DNA of 64,000 bases from Novibacillus thermophilus. Lineage in GTDB: Bacteria > Bacillota > Bacilli > Thermoactinomycetales > Novibacillaceae. The DNA lies in the NCBI RefSeq assembly GCF_002005165.1, contig NZ_CP019699.1:372001-436000 (forward strand). Reading direction: 5' to 3'. The translations under genes were made by a program, and so were the position numbers. Below the pieces are notes generated by a model. That model did not search any database. It saw only the letters and a program-made list of their open reading frames with translations, and had not been told where the DNA came from. Every line of letters starts with the position of its first letter. Position 1 is the stretch's first letter. Of this stretch, positions 32,231 to 40,439 are shown piece after piece.

Positions 32231-33614
32231 AAGTCCTTATAATTGTGTAAAATGGATTCCTTAAAAATAAAGGAGCCAATTTCAAAATCCTCGGTTAGAA
32301 TGGAGTTGTCGGAAATACCATTCTGGAGAGGAGAATTTTGAAATGGCTCAATACCAGATTACCGTAGATCAAGAACTTTTGCAGCAACTTTTTTTAGGAC
32401 ATTCAAAAGACGCTGGTGTAGCGAAATTACTGGAATCGGTATTAAACCAAATTCTCCAAGCGCAGGTGACCGAACAGCTGGCAGCTGAACGCTATGAACG
32501 CACGGATTCCCGTCAAGGCTATCGCAATGGATCCTATCCTCATCAATTAACCACTCGGGTGGGGACCATTACGTTACGTGTTCCACGGATTCGAAACGGT
32601 CAGTTCTCCACTGAACTGTTTGCCCGTTACCAACGGAGCGAGCAAGCTTTGGTGTTGGCTTTGATGGAAATGGTCGTGAATGGGGTTTCCACACGTAAAG
32701 TGACTCAGATTACCGAAGAGCTTTGCGGCACTCATTTTTCCAAGTCCACCGTTTCAGACCTGTGCAAAAGGCTTGATCCTATTGTGGAGGCTTGGAATTA
32801 TCGTCCGCTTTCAGACCGCCGGTTCCCGTTTGTGCTGGTGGATGCCTTGTACCTCAAAGTCCGTGAGGATGGCCGGGTACGGTCCAGAGGAGTGATGATA
32901 GGAATCGGTGTCAACACAGACGGTTACCGGGAAGTCTTGGGGATCATGACCGGTGACACGGAATCGGAAGCCAGCTGGAGCGAATTTTTCAGTTGGTTAA
33001 AACAACGTGGTCTTGGTGGTGTCGATTTGATCACCTCTGATGACCATGGCGGTTTAGTCCGTGCCATTCGTCACCATTTCCAAGGGGTCACCTGGCAACG
33101 CTGTCAAACCCATTTGATGCGTAATATTCTGGATGCCACACCAAAAGCGCTGAGAGACGAAGTTCATCGCCATGTCCGTGGCATCCTGGATGCAGCGGAT
33201 ATCGAAACAGCCAGAATGCTTTTGAACGAAACGCTGAAAGTCTTTGAAGAGAAAGCGCCTAAAGCCATGCGTATTTTGGAAAACGGGTTTGATGATGCCA
33301 CCGCCGTTTTGGCTTTCCCTGAGAAGTACCGTAAGCGACTGCGTACCACCAACAGCGTCGAGCGGTTGAACGAAGAAATCCGCAGACGGGAACGTGTGAT
33401 TCGCATTTTTCCCAACCGCCAATCGGTGATTCGTCTGTTGGGGGCCTTACTCATGGAACAGGATGAGAAGTGGGCCAGTGGTCGGAAATACCTCGATATG
33501 GAAGATTACTTCACCTGGCGCAAAAGCCATTCAGCAAAAACACATAGTAAGGTGACACGCATCATGTAGGCAGCTTATCTAACCGAGGAGCTTTTTACAC
33601 ACAATTTTGGACTT
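32231..33614 (+). mobile_element. IS256-family insertion sequence
   Basis: 1384 bp. Imperfect inverted ends: AAGTCCTTATAATTGTGTAA at 32231 and, on the complement of 33614, AAGTCCAAAATTGTGTGTAA. No matching direct repeat is seen outside (GAAGTT on the left, GATCCAT on the right), so the flanks were probably joined by a deletion after insertion. Its left end abuts the truncated serine recombinase. Confidence 0.8.
32343..33569 (+). CDS. IS256-family (MuDR-like) transposase
   Basis: 408 residues, full length. The family N-terminal part has ERTDSRQGYRNGSY and the LRVPRIRNGQF strand. Catalytic residues are in VLVDALYLKVREDGRV (first Asp), LITSDDHGGLVRAI (second Asp) and NSVERLNEEIRRRERVIRIFPN (Glu). 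CQTHLMRNIL matches the conserved C/H region. The ATG follows GGAGAGGAG. It appears functional. Confidence 0.94.
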   Translation: MAQYQITVDQELLQQLFLGHSKDAGVAKLLESVLNQILQAQVTEQLAAERYERTDSRQGYRNGSYPHQLTTRVGTITLRVPRIRNGQFSTELFARYQRSEQALVLALMEMVVNGVSTRKVTQITEELCGTHFSKSTVSDLCKRLDPIVEAWNYRPLSDRRFPFVLVDALYLKVREDGRVRSRGVMIGIGVNTDGYREVLGIMTGDTESEASWSEFFSWLKQRGLGGVDLITSDDHGGLVRAIRHHFQGVTWQRCQTHLMRNILDATPKALRDEVHRHVRGILDAADIETARMLLNETLKVFEEKAPKAMRILENGFDDATAVLAFPEKYRKRLRTTNSVERLNEEIRRRERVIRIFPNRQSVIRLLGALLMEQDEKWASGRKYLDMEDYFTWRKSHSAKTHSKVTRIM

Positions 33615-34001
33615 GATCCATGGGTTTTATTTGGTCTATACTCATTTATTATACTATTTAATTTACTATTTCAACGTATCATCATTCGATTCACTGATTA
33701 TTACATAAATGAAGACACATTTAACAGATATGTTTTTACTCCAATGGACTCGAATGGATATTTTTAATTTTTTGAAGTTTAATTCGAATATCATTCCGTT
33801 TAAAAATACGATTGAATACCTAACTGGATCTGATCGTTTCATACAATTGGCAGTATCCTTGGGTTCTTACTTTTAAAGATAATAAAAAGTGTCATAACTT
33901 TACCGAAAGAAAGTTTCTTCCGAAGGATTACAAATTGATTCTTTTAAAAGTCCATTTGGAGAGGATTTATAGATAGATTAAAAAACGGGGAGTTAGCGTT
34001 T
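33615..34001 (+). other. AT-rich gap with a possible second VanZ-like remnant
   Basis: A 54-residue open stretch begins directly at the IS256 end (DPWVLFGLYSFIILFNLLFQ) and stops near 33765; I do not recognise it. At 33775-33880 a frame reads FNSNIIPFKNTIEYLTG, which resembles the N..IPFKTI segment of VanZ proteins and ends at a stop. It may be a fragment of a paralogue of the next gene. The rest is AT-rich DNA without a gene. Confidence 0.35.
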
Positions 34002-34244
34002 ATGAAAATTGTAATGAAATTAGGATTAACAATTGCATTATGCTTTTATCTGTTAATCCTTTCAAAGTTAATTCTGTTCAAATACCTTACGATTCCAGAC
34101 ATCATCGGTCACTTTACATTCAGTTACGAGGGCCCGTACTGGAATAGCCACAATTTTATTCCGTTTAAGACGATTACGTATTATTTGTTTTTGGCGAATG
34201 ATATAAATTTCAATATACGGGTTGAAAATCTAACTGGAAATATT

Positions 34245-35698
34245 ATTGGGTTTCACTACTGTTGCATAAAACTTGGCAATTACTTGATTGAATATTCAGT
34301 TATCCATATTTCATCTAATAGGGCTAAAAAGACAAATACCGCATAAAAGGTGGTGCTGCCCATTTGGTAATATTATACAGTTAGTCCTAGAGTGACAACG
34401 ACAAACACGCTTATGTCGAGAGTTTTCTCTTTCGCCTCATCGAACGAAATTGGATGCGGTGAAACCATTTTTCATAGGATTTCCAAAGAAAAGATTTTAA
34501 CCATCGTTTTAATTGCAAGATGGACTGCTTCGCTTTGGTCTCCATTTGCACGAGAACAAGCAGACAGTAGGCGATGAGTGCCATGAAAATCTGGTTTTGG
34601 ATGGCTTCCTCACTCGTTCCGAAAAAGGTTTTGATTCGCACGTGTTGCTTAAGCCACTTGAAAAACAGCTCGATCGCCCAACGCGAACGATAGATGTCAC
34701 CGATTTCTTCGGCGCTCAGGTCAAAACGATTGGTCACAAGGCGAATGACATTGCCTTTCGAATCAACGGTTTCAATGAGCCGGAATACATTTTCCGTTCG
34801 TTTCTGAGGGGTACCGATGACGACCATCGAATCTGACATAATGGGGCTTTCTTCCGCGACGGAAAACGTTTCAAGGGTGCGGATCACCGCGTTTTTCTTC
34901 AGACGCGAAGCGAAGAAAATCCCTTTATCACAATAGCGGTCAAATCTCTCGTAGTCGACATAACCGCGATCAAAAACGTACATCGCTTCTTTTTCGTCTA
35001 TGAGAACCTCCAATTGGGTACGGTCGTGGATGTTAGCCGGTGTAACGATGGCCTTTTCCGGATAGACCGTTCCTTTGTCCATAAAGACAAGGCGTAAGTG
35101 TAATTTGACACCGGCCTTCGTCTTGCGAAAAGTGGCCCATTTATAGCGGCTTAAACTTAAAGGAATGGTGCTGGAGTCAATGATTTTGACCGGTAGATCC
35201 ACCCGTTTCTTGCCTTGTTTGTGCCGATGGATTTGCTGAACGAGATGAAGAAACACATTGGCCATCAGCGATGGATCCACTTCCCTATTCTTTCGAGACA
35301 ATTGGGAAGCGCTAATCCCATCGAGTCCGAGTGCCTGCCCCAAATCTTCATCGAGTACGGCATCCGAAATTGCGCGTAAACTCTCTTCTTCCTGAAGATG
35401 TGCATACAGGAAAAGCATCAGATAAGCCTTTGTCGTGAGCTTCTTGGTGTATTTGTCCTGATTGGTGGCGGCAACTTGTTTTTCAAAATGGGAAAAATTA
35501 ATGGGTGCCACCCATTTACCAAATGATGAAATCAGTGTATTCTTGTCCATAACGGTATCCTTTACGTTGGATTTGGACAGGAACCACCCTGTACATCCAT
35601 TGTAAAGGATTTTTTTGTCAGTTGGACAACCGAAATGTGAACATTGAGGGTATTATGAATCATCGGATTTAATTAATGCAACACCAGTGATTGGGTTT
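34245..35698 (-). mobile_element. IS4-family insertion sequence with exact target duplication
   Basis: The element is 34254-35689 (1436 bp). The ends are inverted repeats: CACTACTGTTGCATAA on the left; the complement of the right end reads CACTGGTGTTGCATTAA. A 9-bp direct repeat ATTGGGTTT lies at 34245-34253 and 35690-35698. One intact transposase gene is on the minus strand. Confidence 0.92.
34411..35550 (-). CDS. IS4-family transposase
   Basis: 379 residues. DDE residues fit KIIDSSTIPLS, YVFDRGYVDYERF and the YREK signature in YRSRWAIELFFKWLK (Tyr-x2-Arg-x3-Glu-x6-Lys), which defines IS4-type enzymes. The N-terminal LTTKAYLMLFLYAHLQEEESLR is typical of the Bacillus subgroup. The gene is intact. 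Confidence 0.93.
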   Translation of the reverse strand: MDKNTLISSFGKWVAPINFSHFEKQVAATNQDKYTKKLTTKAYLMLFLYAHLQEEESLRAISDAVLDEDLGQALGLDGISASQLSRKNREVDPSLMANVFLHLVQQIHRHKQGKKRVDLPVKIIDSSTIPLSLSRYKWATFRKTKAGVKLHLRLVFMDKGTVYPEKAIVTPANIHDRTQLEVLIDEKEAMYVFDRGYVDYERFDRYCDKGIFFASRLKKNAVIRTLETFSVAEESPIMSDSMVVIGTPQKRTENVFRLIETVDSKGNVIRLVTNRFDLSAEEIGDIYRSRWAIELFFKWLKQHVRIKTFFGTSEEAIQNQIFMALIAYCLLVLVQMETKAKQSILQLKRWLKSFLWKSYEKWFHRIQFRSMRRKRKLST

Positions 35699-36141
35699 GT
35701 TCCATTTGGATTTATTCTTCCTTTATTGTCAAGCAAGTTTCATAGTTTTAAAGAGGTTACGATTGCAACGTTTTGTTTAAGTATGACATTCGAACTACTT
35801 CAACTTATTTTTAGATTTGGAAGTTTTGATGTCGATGATTTGATTTTAAATACCATTGGCGGAATGATAGGGTATATACCCATAAAACTTGCGAGCATGT
35901 ACATAAAACATAGACGGGGAAAACAAAAGAGTGTAATGGATTAAATTTGAAGGTTTAGGTGAATTCCACTACTCTTGTTACAGGTTGACTACATTCAGCA
36001 CTCTACGCATGTAGAGTGTGTCGCGCTACTATCCCTTATATAAAAGGATTTTTGCTCAGGAACTAACATCCTTCCACAGCAAATGTCATCACGATGCCAT
36101 GCTGTTTTGGTTGCATTGACGAAAGCGGGTCATTTTGGGAA

Positions 36142-36522
36142 TCACTGTCCGCATACGGTAGCCAGTATTTTTTGTATATCGTATATGCTCTTGTCTTTTC
36201 TAAACTGCCTACTTATTGTGGGAGTTGATGCACTGGATATCCAAATTTTTAATTCTGCATCTAAATCAAAGTGTCCGGCAGTTTCCACACTGAAGTGAGA
36301 GATGCTTTTGTAAGGAATGGAATGGTACTCAACTTTTTTGCCTGTTAGCCCTTGTTTATCAACTAATATAAGGCGTTTGTCAGTGAAGACAATTAAATCT
36401 CTTACCAATTTAAAAGCAACATCAACTTCTTCACCTTGTGCTAAGAGTTGGCCTATCTCCTTTGTTACCTCTTCTTGATTAGCGGTTGAAGCATTTCCCA
36501 TCAGTCCGCTTAACAAACCCAT
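36142..36522 (-). CDS. bacterial PH-domain protein (YvbH-like)
   Basis: 126-residue protein with a bacterial pleckstrin-homology fold: acidic N-terminal helix, then VRDLIVFTDKRLILVDKQGLTGKKVEYHSIPYKSI (shown only as a guide, split at VDK) and the ISRQFRKD..DIQKIL C-terminal helix. Function unknown. ATG 36522 has AAGGGAGG 7 bases upstream and is preferred. The same frame stays open to 36771 and encodes a soluble segment (PVLADIDLGLLQRF, EEREQIVREWLEQQKGG) that also looks protein-like, so a 209-residue form or a fused fragment is possible. Confidence 0.7.
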   Translation of the reverse strand: MGLLSGLMGNASTANQEEVTKEIGQLLAQGEEVDVAFKLVRDLIVFTDKRLILVDKQGLTGKKVEYHSIPYKSISHFSVETAGHFDLDAELKIWISSASTPTISRQFRKDKSIYDIQKILATVCGQ

Positions 36523-36771
36523 ATGAATTCCTCCCTTCTGTTGTTCCAACCATTCTCGGACGATCTGCTCGCGTTCTTCCTTTGATGCCGATAGGATGTC
36601 GTCGAAGAAAAGGGACTGGTACGGGTCCTCTTTGACACCCTCGGCGAATCGTTGTAAAAGCCCAAGGTCGATGTCCGCAAGAACAGGGTATTTTTTGGTT
36701 AGATCACCTGCCTGCTTGTCTGTCGGTGACTTTATACAAATAATACCACGTACTAACGCATTTCGATACAT

Positions 36772-37118
36772 ATGTAACGTAAGGAAAGTGTCTAAAGAAG
36801 TCTCGGACGTACTCGGCTTTGTTTATCCTGACTACGATACGGAGTTCAATCTATCAGGTGAAGGGCGCAAAAAAATTTTCTTACGCCCTTCACGATTGGG
36901 TGGGCCATCAGATTAGCTCAGACATAAGGATTGTACAGCGCGATCGTTTATTCGTGTGGTTTGGAAGCCTGCTGTTTCTTGGATGATGGTGAGTCTTATT
37001 CGGTTTGAACAGACTGCGCCGTGTGGAAGGCTACGATGATAAAAAAAGTTTGATGTTTTGTGCATAGTAGGTATAAGCCAACAGCAGATCAGGCAGACCT
37101 TTCGTCGGCAGACGCTGA
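36772..37118. other. gap with a long inverted repeat, no clear gene
   Basis: GTGAAGGGCG (36858-36867) and CGCCCTTCAC (36884-36893) form a perfect 10-bp stem around a 16-base A/T loop. A short plus-strand stretch before it (VSKEVSDVLGFVYPDYD, about 36790-36850) and a minus-strand stretch near 37050-37085 (LLLAYTYYAQNI) read like protein fragments but match nothing I can name. The region lies at the right edge of the accessory island and may hold transposon debris. Confidence 0.35.
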
Positions 37119-37529
37119 TTATTCACCGAGCACTCTTAAAGCTTGTCGTACTTTTCGCGCGAACGTAATGGGGTTTTCAACAGATTCGAAGTGGATGTAG
37201 AATAACCGCGGATTTTCAAACAGCCAGTGGTTGTGCAGAGCAGTCACGAGGATGCCGTTTTTGCGGAGGGCCGAGATAAAGGGGTTGATTTCTCGCTGCA
37301 AAATGACGGTTTCGCCTAAATTGAGCGCTCGGCCCCGCTGGTCAATATTTTCAAATGTAAAAAAGGTCGGGTTCACGAGGAGTGAACGGGTTCTGCGGCC
37401 GAGAATAGTGGGACGGATATTTCTGAATTTCTGAATAAAGCAGACGCCGTTTACAACACTGGGTGTTCCGTTTACAATTCTAGCAAATTCCCGACATAAG
37501 CGGTCAAGTGACGTATGTTGTCTACTCAT
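37119..37529 (-). CDS. DUF1259 (LppY/LpqO-type) domain protein
   Basis: 136 residues matching the DUF1259 pattern: LCREFARIVNGTP at the start, VNPTFFTFENID, then LQREINPFISALRKNGILVTALHNHWL and a C-terminal LFYIHFESVENP. Function unknown; no signal peptide. ATG 37529 follows GAGGAAGGTG. It is monocistronic; a convergent or neighbouring partner is not evident. Confidence 0.75.
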   Translation of the reverse strand: MSRQHTSLDRLCREFARIVNGTPSVVNGVCFIQKFRNIRPTILGRRTRSLLVNPTFFTFENIDQRGRALNLGETVILQREINPFISALRKNGILVTALHNHWLFENPRLFYIHFESVENPITFARKVRQALRVLGE

Positions 37530-37753
37530 GACGACACCTTCCTCTAAAAATAGTCTCATTTACATCGTTATATGACGGTGGACGTGTGACAGGAACGTTA
37601 AAAGTCTATGAAACGCAAAATGTGCCCTTGCTGATTGTCGGTATATAAACTCCCTTTTTCGTGACAAACCTTTCTGAATTCCGGGCGTTCCGTGATGTTT
37701 TCGTCGATTTATGCTAAGATAATGAGTGGAATCACACAGAAAGGAATATCCGC

Positions 37754-37939
37754 ATGAGCTTTGAATACATCCGACATCACTTTTACGTGCCGGCGCGGCA
37801 AAACATGAAGGTGCTGGTGGAAGGGAAGATGGGGGTCATTAAAGACGCCATCGGGCCGTACATCATGGTTTTGTTTGAAGGGGAACAAGAGTTAACCCCC
37901 TGCCACCCGAGGTTACATGTCGATTACTTGGAAGGGTGA
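37754..37939 (+). CDS. small conserved-looking hypothetical protein
   Basis: 61 residues, basic, with a KVLVEGKMGVIKDAIGPYIMVLFEGEQE core that alternates like a small beta-barrel. Not recognised. ATG 37754 follows AAAGGAATA; TAAGAT at 37715-37720 could be a -10. Its 3' end overlaps the convergent EamA gene by 16 bases. Confidence 0.55.
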   Translation: MSFEYIRHHFYVPARQNMKVLVEGKMGVIKDAIGPYIMVLFEGEQELTPCHPRLHVDYLEG

Positions 37940-38829
37940 GACAGCACGCCCAACCCGACAAGTAACAACCCGACCCCGAGCCAGGCAAAGGGGGACAGCA
38001 CCTCGCCTACGAGTACAATTCCGAGAACGGCGGCTGTCAGGGGCTCTCCCAGTGCAAGGGTAACGGCGTTAGCCGCCGGTACGCCTGTTAACCCTTTAGA
38101 GAAGAGGAGGTAGGCGAGGGCTGTGGCACACAGCCCGAGATGTAGTGCGACGGCCCATCCAGCTGTCTCTGCCAGCCAATGCAAGGGATACATAAACAGC
38201 ACAGGGGACAAAAACAAGGCGGCCAGACTGAAGACGAGGGCTGTCACCGCTTCCGGGGCATGGCCATTGATGAGCTGTTTACTGACGAAGGTGTAAACGG
38301 CGAACGACAGGCCGGCACCGACGGCCATCGCCACGCCAGTTGGCGTGACGAGATGAGCGTCGTGCGGGTGTGTGAACAGAACGACGCACCCGCCAATGGC
38401 CAAGGATGTGGAGATCCACCACTTGTGTTCAGGTTTTTTTCCGCCGAATATGTACTCGAGTAACCCGGCCAAAACAGGGGCACTCCCAATGGCGACAACC
38501 GTTCCGACGGCCACCCCCGTCGTAGCTACTGCTGAGAAGAAAAGCGGCTGATACGCTGCCATACTGGCAGCTGCTATCGCCGTTGGAGCCACAGGCCAAC
38601 CCTTGCCCTTTCTCAACTTTCCCCGCATAAGTACGAATAAAAGGAGGGCGCCTCCGCCGATGGCCAGGCGCATCGCCCCGACTGCCATCGGATGGGCGCT
38701 TTCGGGAGCAAACGCTTGCGCTGTTCCGGTCGTTCCCCACAGGACTGCAGCCAACAAAACGAGGAAACTCGACGCTCGTCGTGTCACGTTACCTTTTCCC
38801 ACGCTTTCTACTAAGCGGACGATTTTCAT
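37924..38829 (-). CDS. EamA/DMT-family exporter
   Basis: Ten-segment drug/metabolite-type transporter of about 300 residues with two EamA repeats: VLLAAVLWGTTGTAQAFAP opens the first and GVAMAVGAGLSFAVYTFVSK the second. The late TLALGEPLTAAVLGIVLVGE signature is typical. Relatives include amino-acid exporters such as RhtA. The exact start is unclear: ATG 38829 lacks a binding site, while GTG 38787 has AAAGGT a short distance upstream. It is divergent from a 2-oxoglutarate dioxygenase gene 120 bases away, so export of a hydroxylated amino acid is plausible. Confidence 0.85.
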   Translation of the reverse strand: MKIVRLVESVGKGNVTRRASSFLVLLAAVLWGTTGTAQAFAPESAHPMAVGAMRLAIGGGALLLFVLMRGKLRKGKGWPVAPTAIAAASMAAYQPLFFSAVATTGVAVGTVVAIGSAPVLAGLLEYIFGGKKPEHKWWISTSLAIGGCVVLFTHPHDAHLVTPTGVAMAVGAGLSFAVYTFVSKQLINGHAPEAVTALVFSLAALFLSPVLFMYPLHWLAETAGWAVALHLGLCATALAYLLFSKGLTGVPAANAVTLALGEPLTAAVLGIVLVGEVLSPFAWLGVGLLLVGLGVLSHPSK

Positions 38830-38952
38830 ACTGTATAGGTTAATATACCATAATTCTTCAGGGGAAGGAGTAAAAGAACTCGACACTGTCTTTTTAAGAT
38901 ACATACTGCCTTGCCCTTTGGAGTATGATGGTTTGATGGGAGAGGAAGTGCG

Positions 38953-39738
38953 TTGAACAGCCGTTATCAAGATGTACTTAGGCAAGAAGGATACGTCAAG
39001 TTCCAGTTGGCAGACGTCTTTACGGACATTCATCTGGAAGCAGAGCTGAAAGCGATAGGTGAAGCATTCGACCAATTGCCTGTTGATGCGTATGCCCCGG
39101 AATTCAATCGATACCGCCGGTATTCCCGGGCGGTTATACTGCCGAGAACCGGACAGGTGGAGTGGTTGCCGAATACGGTGGATGCCGCGGGCCAACCGGT
39201 GCAAGAATACTTCCAGGGGCCGTACAACCCGGAATATGCCGGATCGTATCGCCGCTTTCCGCCGCTCAGTGAGAAGATCAAAGCGAATCGACTGGTGGAG
39301 CGCATCATACAGTTTGACTTTTGTCAAACATTTTGGGATGAGCGGGATATTTTGCTCCCGGTTCATGTCGGGGTGCATTTCGTCAAGCTCAAAGTGGAAA
39401 CGGATGAAGACGAAGCCGTGTCCTCACCTAACTGTCTGCATCAGGACGGTGAACCTTTCACCTTTGTCCATTTGATAAGGCGGAAAAACGTCACCGGCGG
39501 AGTGAATACGATCGCAGAGCCAGCCTGTGCGGGGAGATTGCCACATGAGATAAAAGCGGAAAGTGTACGAGCCTCCTTTACGTTGAAGGATTCCTTGGAG
39601 TCATACGGCGTGTGTGATCAGAAAGTCAGTCACTACGTCAGTCCCGTGAAGAAAGGTTCTGAGGATGCAGCCGGGGAACGGTCCGCGATCTTAATTGACT
39701 TTCAGCCGACGGTCGTCGCTCCCCTTGAACAGTCATAA
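38953..39738 (+). CDS. 2-oxoglutarate/Fe(II) dioxygenase (amino-acid hydroxylase type)
   Basis: 261 residues of the 2OG-Fe family that includes the free L-isoleucine 4-hydroxylase of B. thuringiensis. The iron-binding HxD is visible as CLHQDGEPFTF (His and Asp) and the distal His as KVSHYVSPV. RSAILIDFQPT near the end carries no arginine in the usual 2OG position that I can assign. TTG 38953 follows GAGAGGAAG. The neighbouring divergent EamA transporter supports a role in making and exporting a hydroxy-amino acid, but the substrate is not predictable from sequence. Confidence 0.8.
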   Translation: MNSRYQDVLRQEGYVKFQLADVFTDIHLEAELKAIGEAFDQLPVDAYAPEFNRYRRYSRAVILPRTGQVEWLPNTVDAAGQPVQEYFQGPYNPEYAGSYRRFPPLSEKIKANRLVERIIQFDFCQTFWDERDILLPVHVGVHFVKLKVETDEDEAVSSPNCLHQDGEPFTFVHLIRRKNVTGGVNTIAEPACAGRLPHEIKAESVRASFTLKDSLESYGVCDQKVSHYVSPVKKGSEDAAGERSAILIDFQPTVVAPLEQS

Positions 39739-39794
39739 ACGAGCCCCATCTGCCATAACATGAATTAGATATTCAGGCGGATGGGGGGAGCGCG

Positions 39795-40196
39795 ATGGAG
39801 CAGCCAGTTGACGGGGCTTTTTCAGTGACGGAAGACATGGTGGAACGTTACGTCAAGCTCAATCGGGAAATGAAGGCGATAGAAAAAGAGTTGGCGAAAC
39901 TGAAAAGACATTTTAACCATTACTTCGACCACACTGCCGGGGTAAAGGAAAAAGGTGAGTTAATCCTCGGCAGTTTTAAGCTGCAGAGACAAGTGCGTCG
40001 GTCAGAACGGTACGTGGACGAGAAGACGGTTGAAAGATTAGAAGCCCTCAATTTGACGGACTGCATTCAAGTTGTCAAGCGCCCAGATGTAGAAAAAATA
40101 AAGGCAGCCATCTCCCTTGGAATACTGCCTGCTTCAGAACTTGAGGGGTGCAAGGAAGAGAAGGTCCAAACCGCCATTTATGTGCGGGAAGTGTGA
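39795..40196 (+). CDS. hypothetical protein with coiled-coil start
   Basis: 133 residues, highly charged. An N-terminal heptad-like helix (VKLNREMKAIEKELAKLKRHF) is followed by KLQRQVRRSERYVDEKTVERLEAL and ends in a basic segment. Some phage-type and YqaJ-associated small proteins look similar, but I cannot assign a family. ATG follows GGGGGAGCG, a good site. The gene lies 57 bases after the dioxygenase gene and could share its transcript. Confidence 0.6.
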   Translation: MEQPVDGAFSVTEDMVERYVKLNREMKAIEKELAKLKRHFNHYFDHTAGVKEKGELILGSFKLQRQVRRSERYVDEKTVERLEALNLTDCIQVVKRPDVEKIKAAISLGILPASELEGCKEEKVQTAIYVREV

Positions 40197-40323
40197 TGGA
40201 GGTTTCCCACATTTACGCGCTAGCGAGCTGATCGAACCGCGCTGTCAAAGCCTGAACGATGTCCTTAGAGATCCCTTTATCCAAGAAACGTGTCACAGAC
40301 TTTGATTTTCGAATGTTTTGTTT

Positions 40324-40345
40324 GGAGCCGTCAGGCTCCTTTTTT
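40324..40345 (+). terminator. Rho-independent terminator
   Basis: GGAGCC-GTCA-GGCTCC followed by six T. It ends the dioxygenase/hypothetical transcript. Confidence 0.8.
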
Positions 40346-40439
40346 GTGCAAAACGTGACAACTGTCATGTCGATTCCTTGACCGTTGTGAATATGCAAGG
40401 TGCTTAAGTCGGGGGTAAAATGCAACGTGACCAAACACG

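Larger units (their letters stand above)
34002..35944 (+). pseudogene. VanZ-like membrane protein interrupted by an IS4-family element
   Basis: Two pieces of one gene. The first (34002-34253) has a signal-anchor helix and HNFIPFKTITYYL then VENLTGNIIGF. The second (35690-35944) continues as VPFGFILPLLS, FCLSMTFELLQLIFRFGSFDVDDLILNTIGG. The element between carries a 9-bp duplication ATTGGGTTT in frame, and excision would give a 165-residue VanZ-family protein with no other damage. VanZ proteins can lower teicoplanin sensitivity, but many members have no known role. ATG follows GGGGAGTT. The insertion looks recent because the rest of the gene is intact. Confidence 0.85.

Noticed and set aside
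38830-39378. N-terminal extension of the EamA frame to 39378
   Set aside because: It runs antisense to the dioxygenase gene and has no membrane or family character; the transporter starts at or after 38829.
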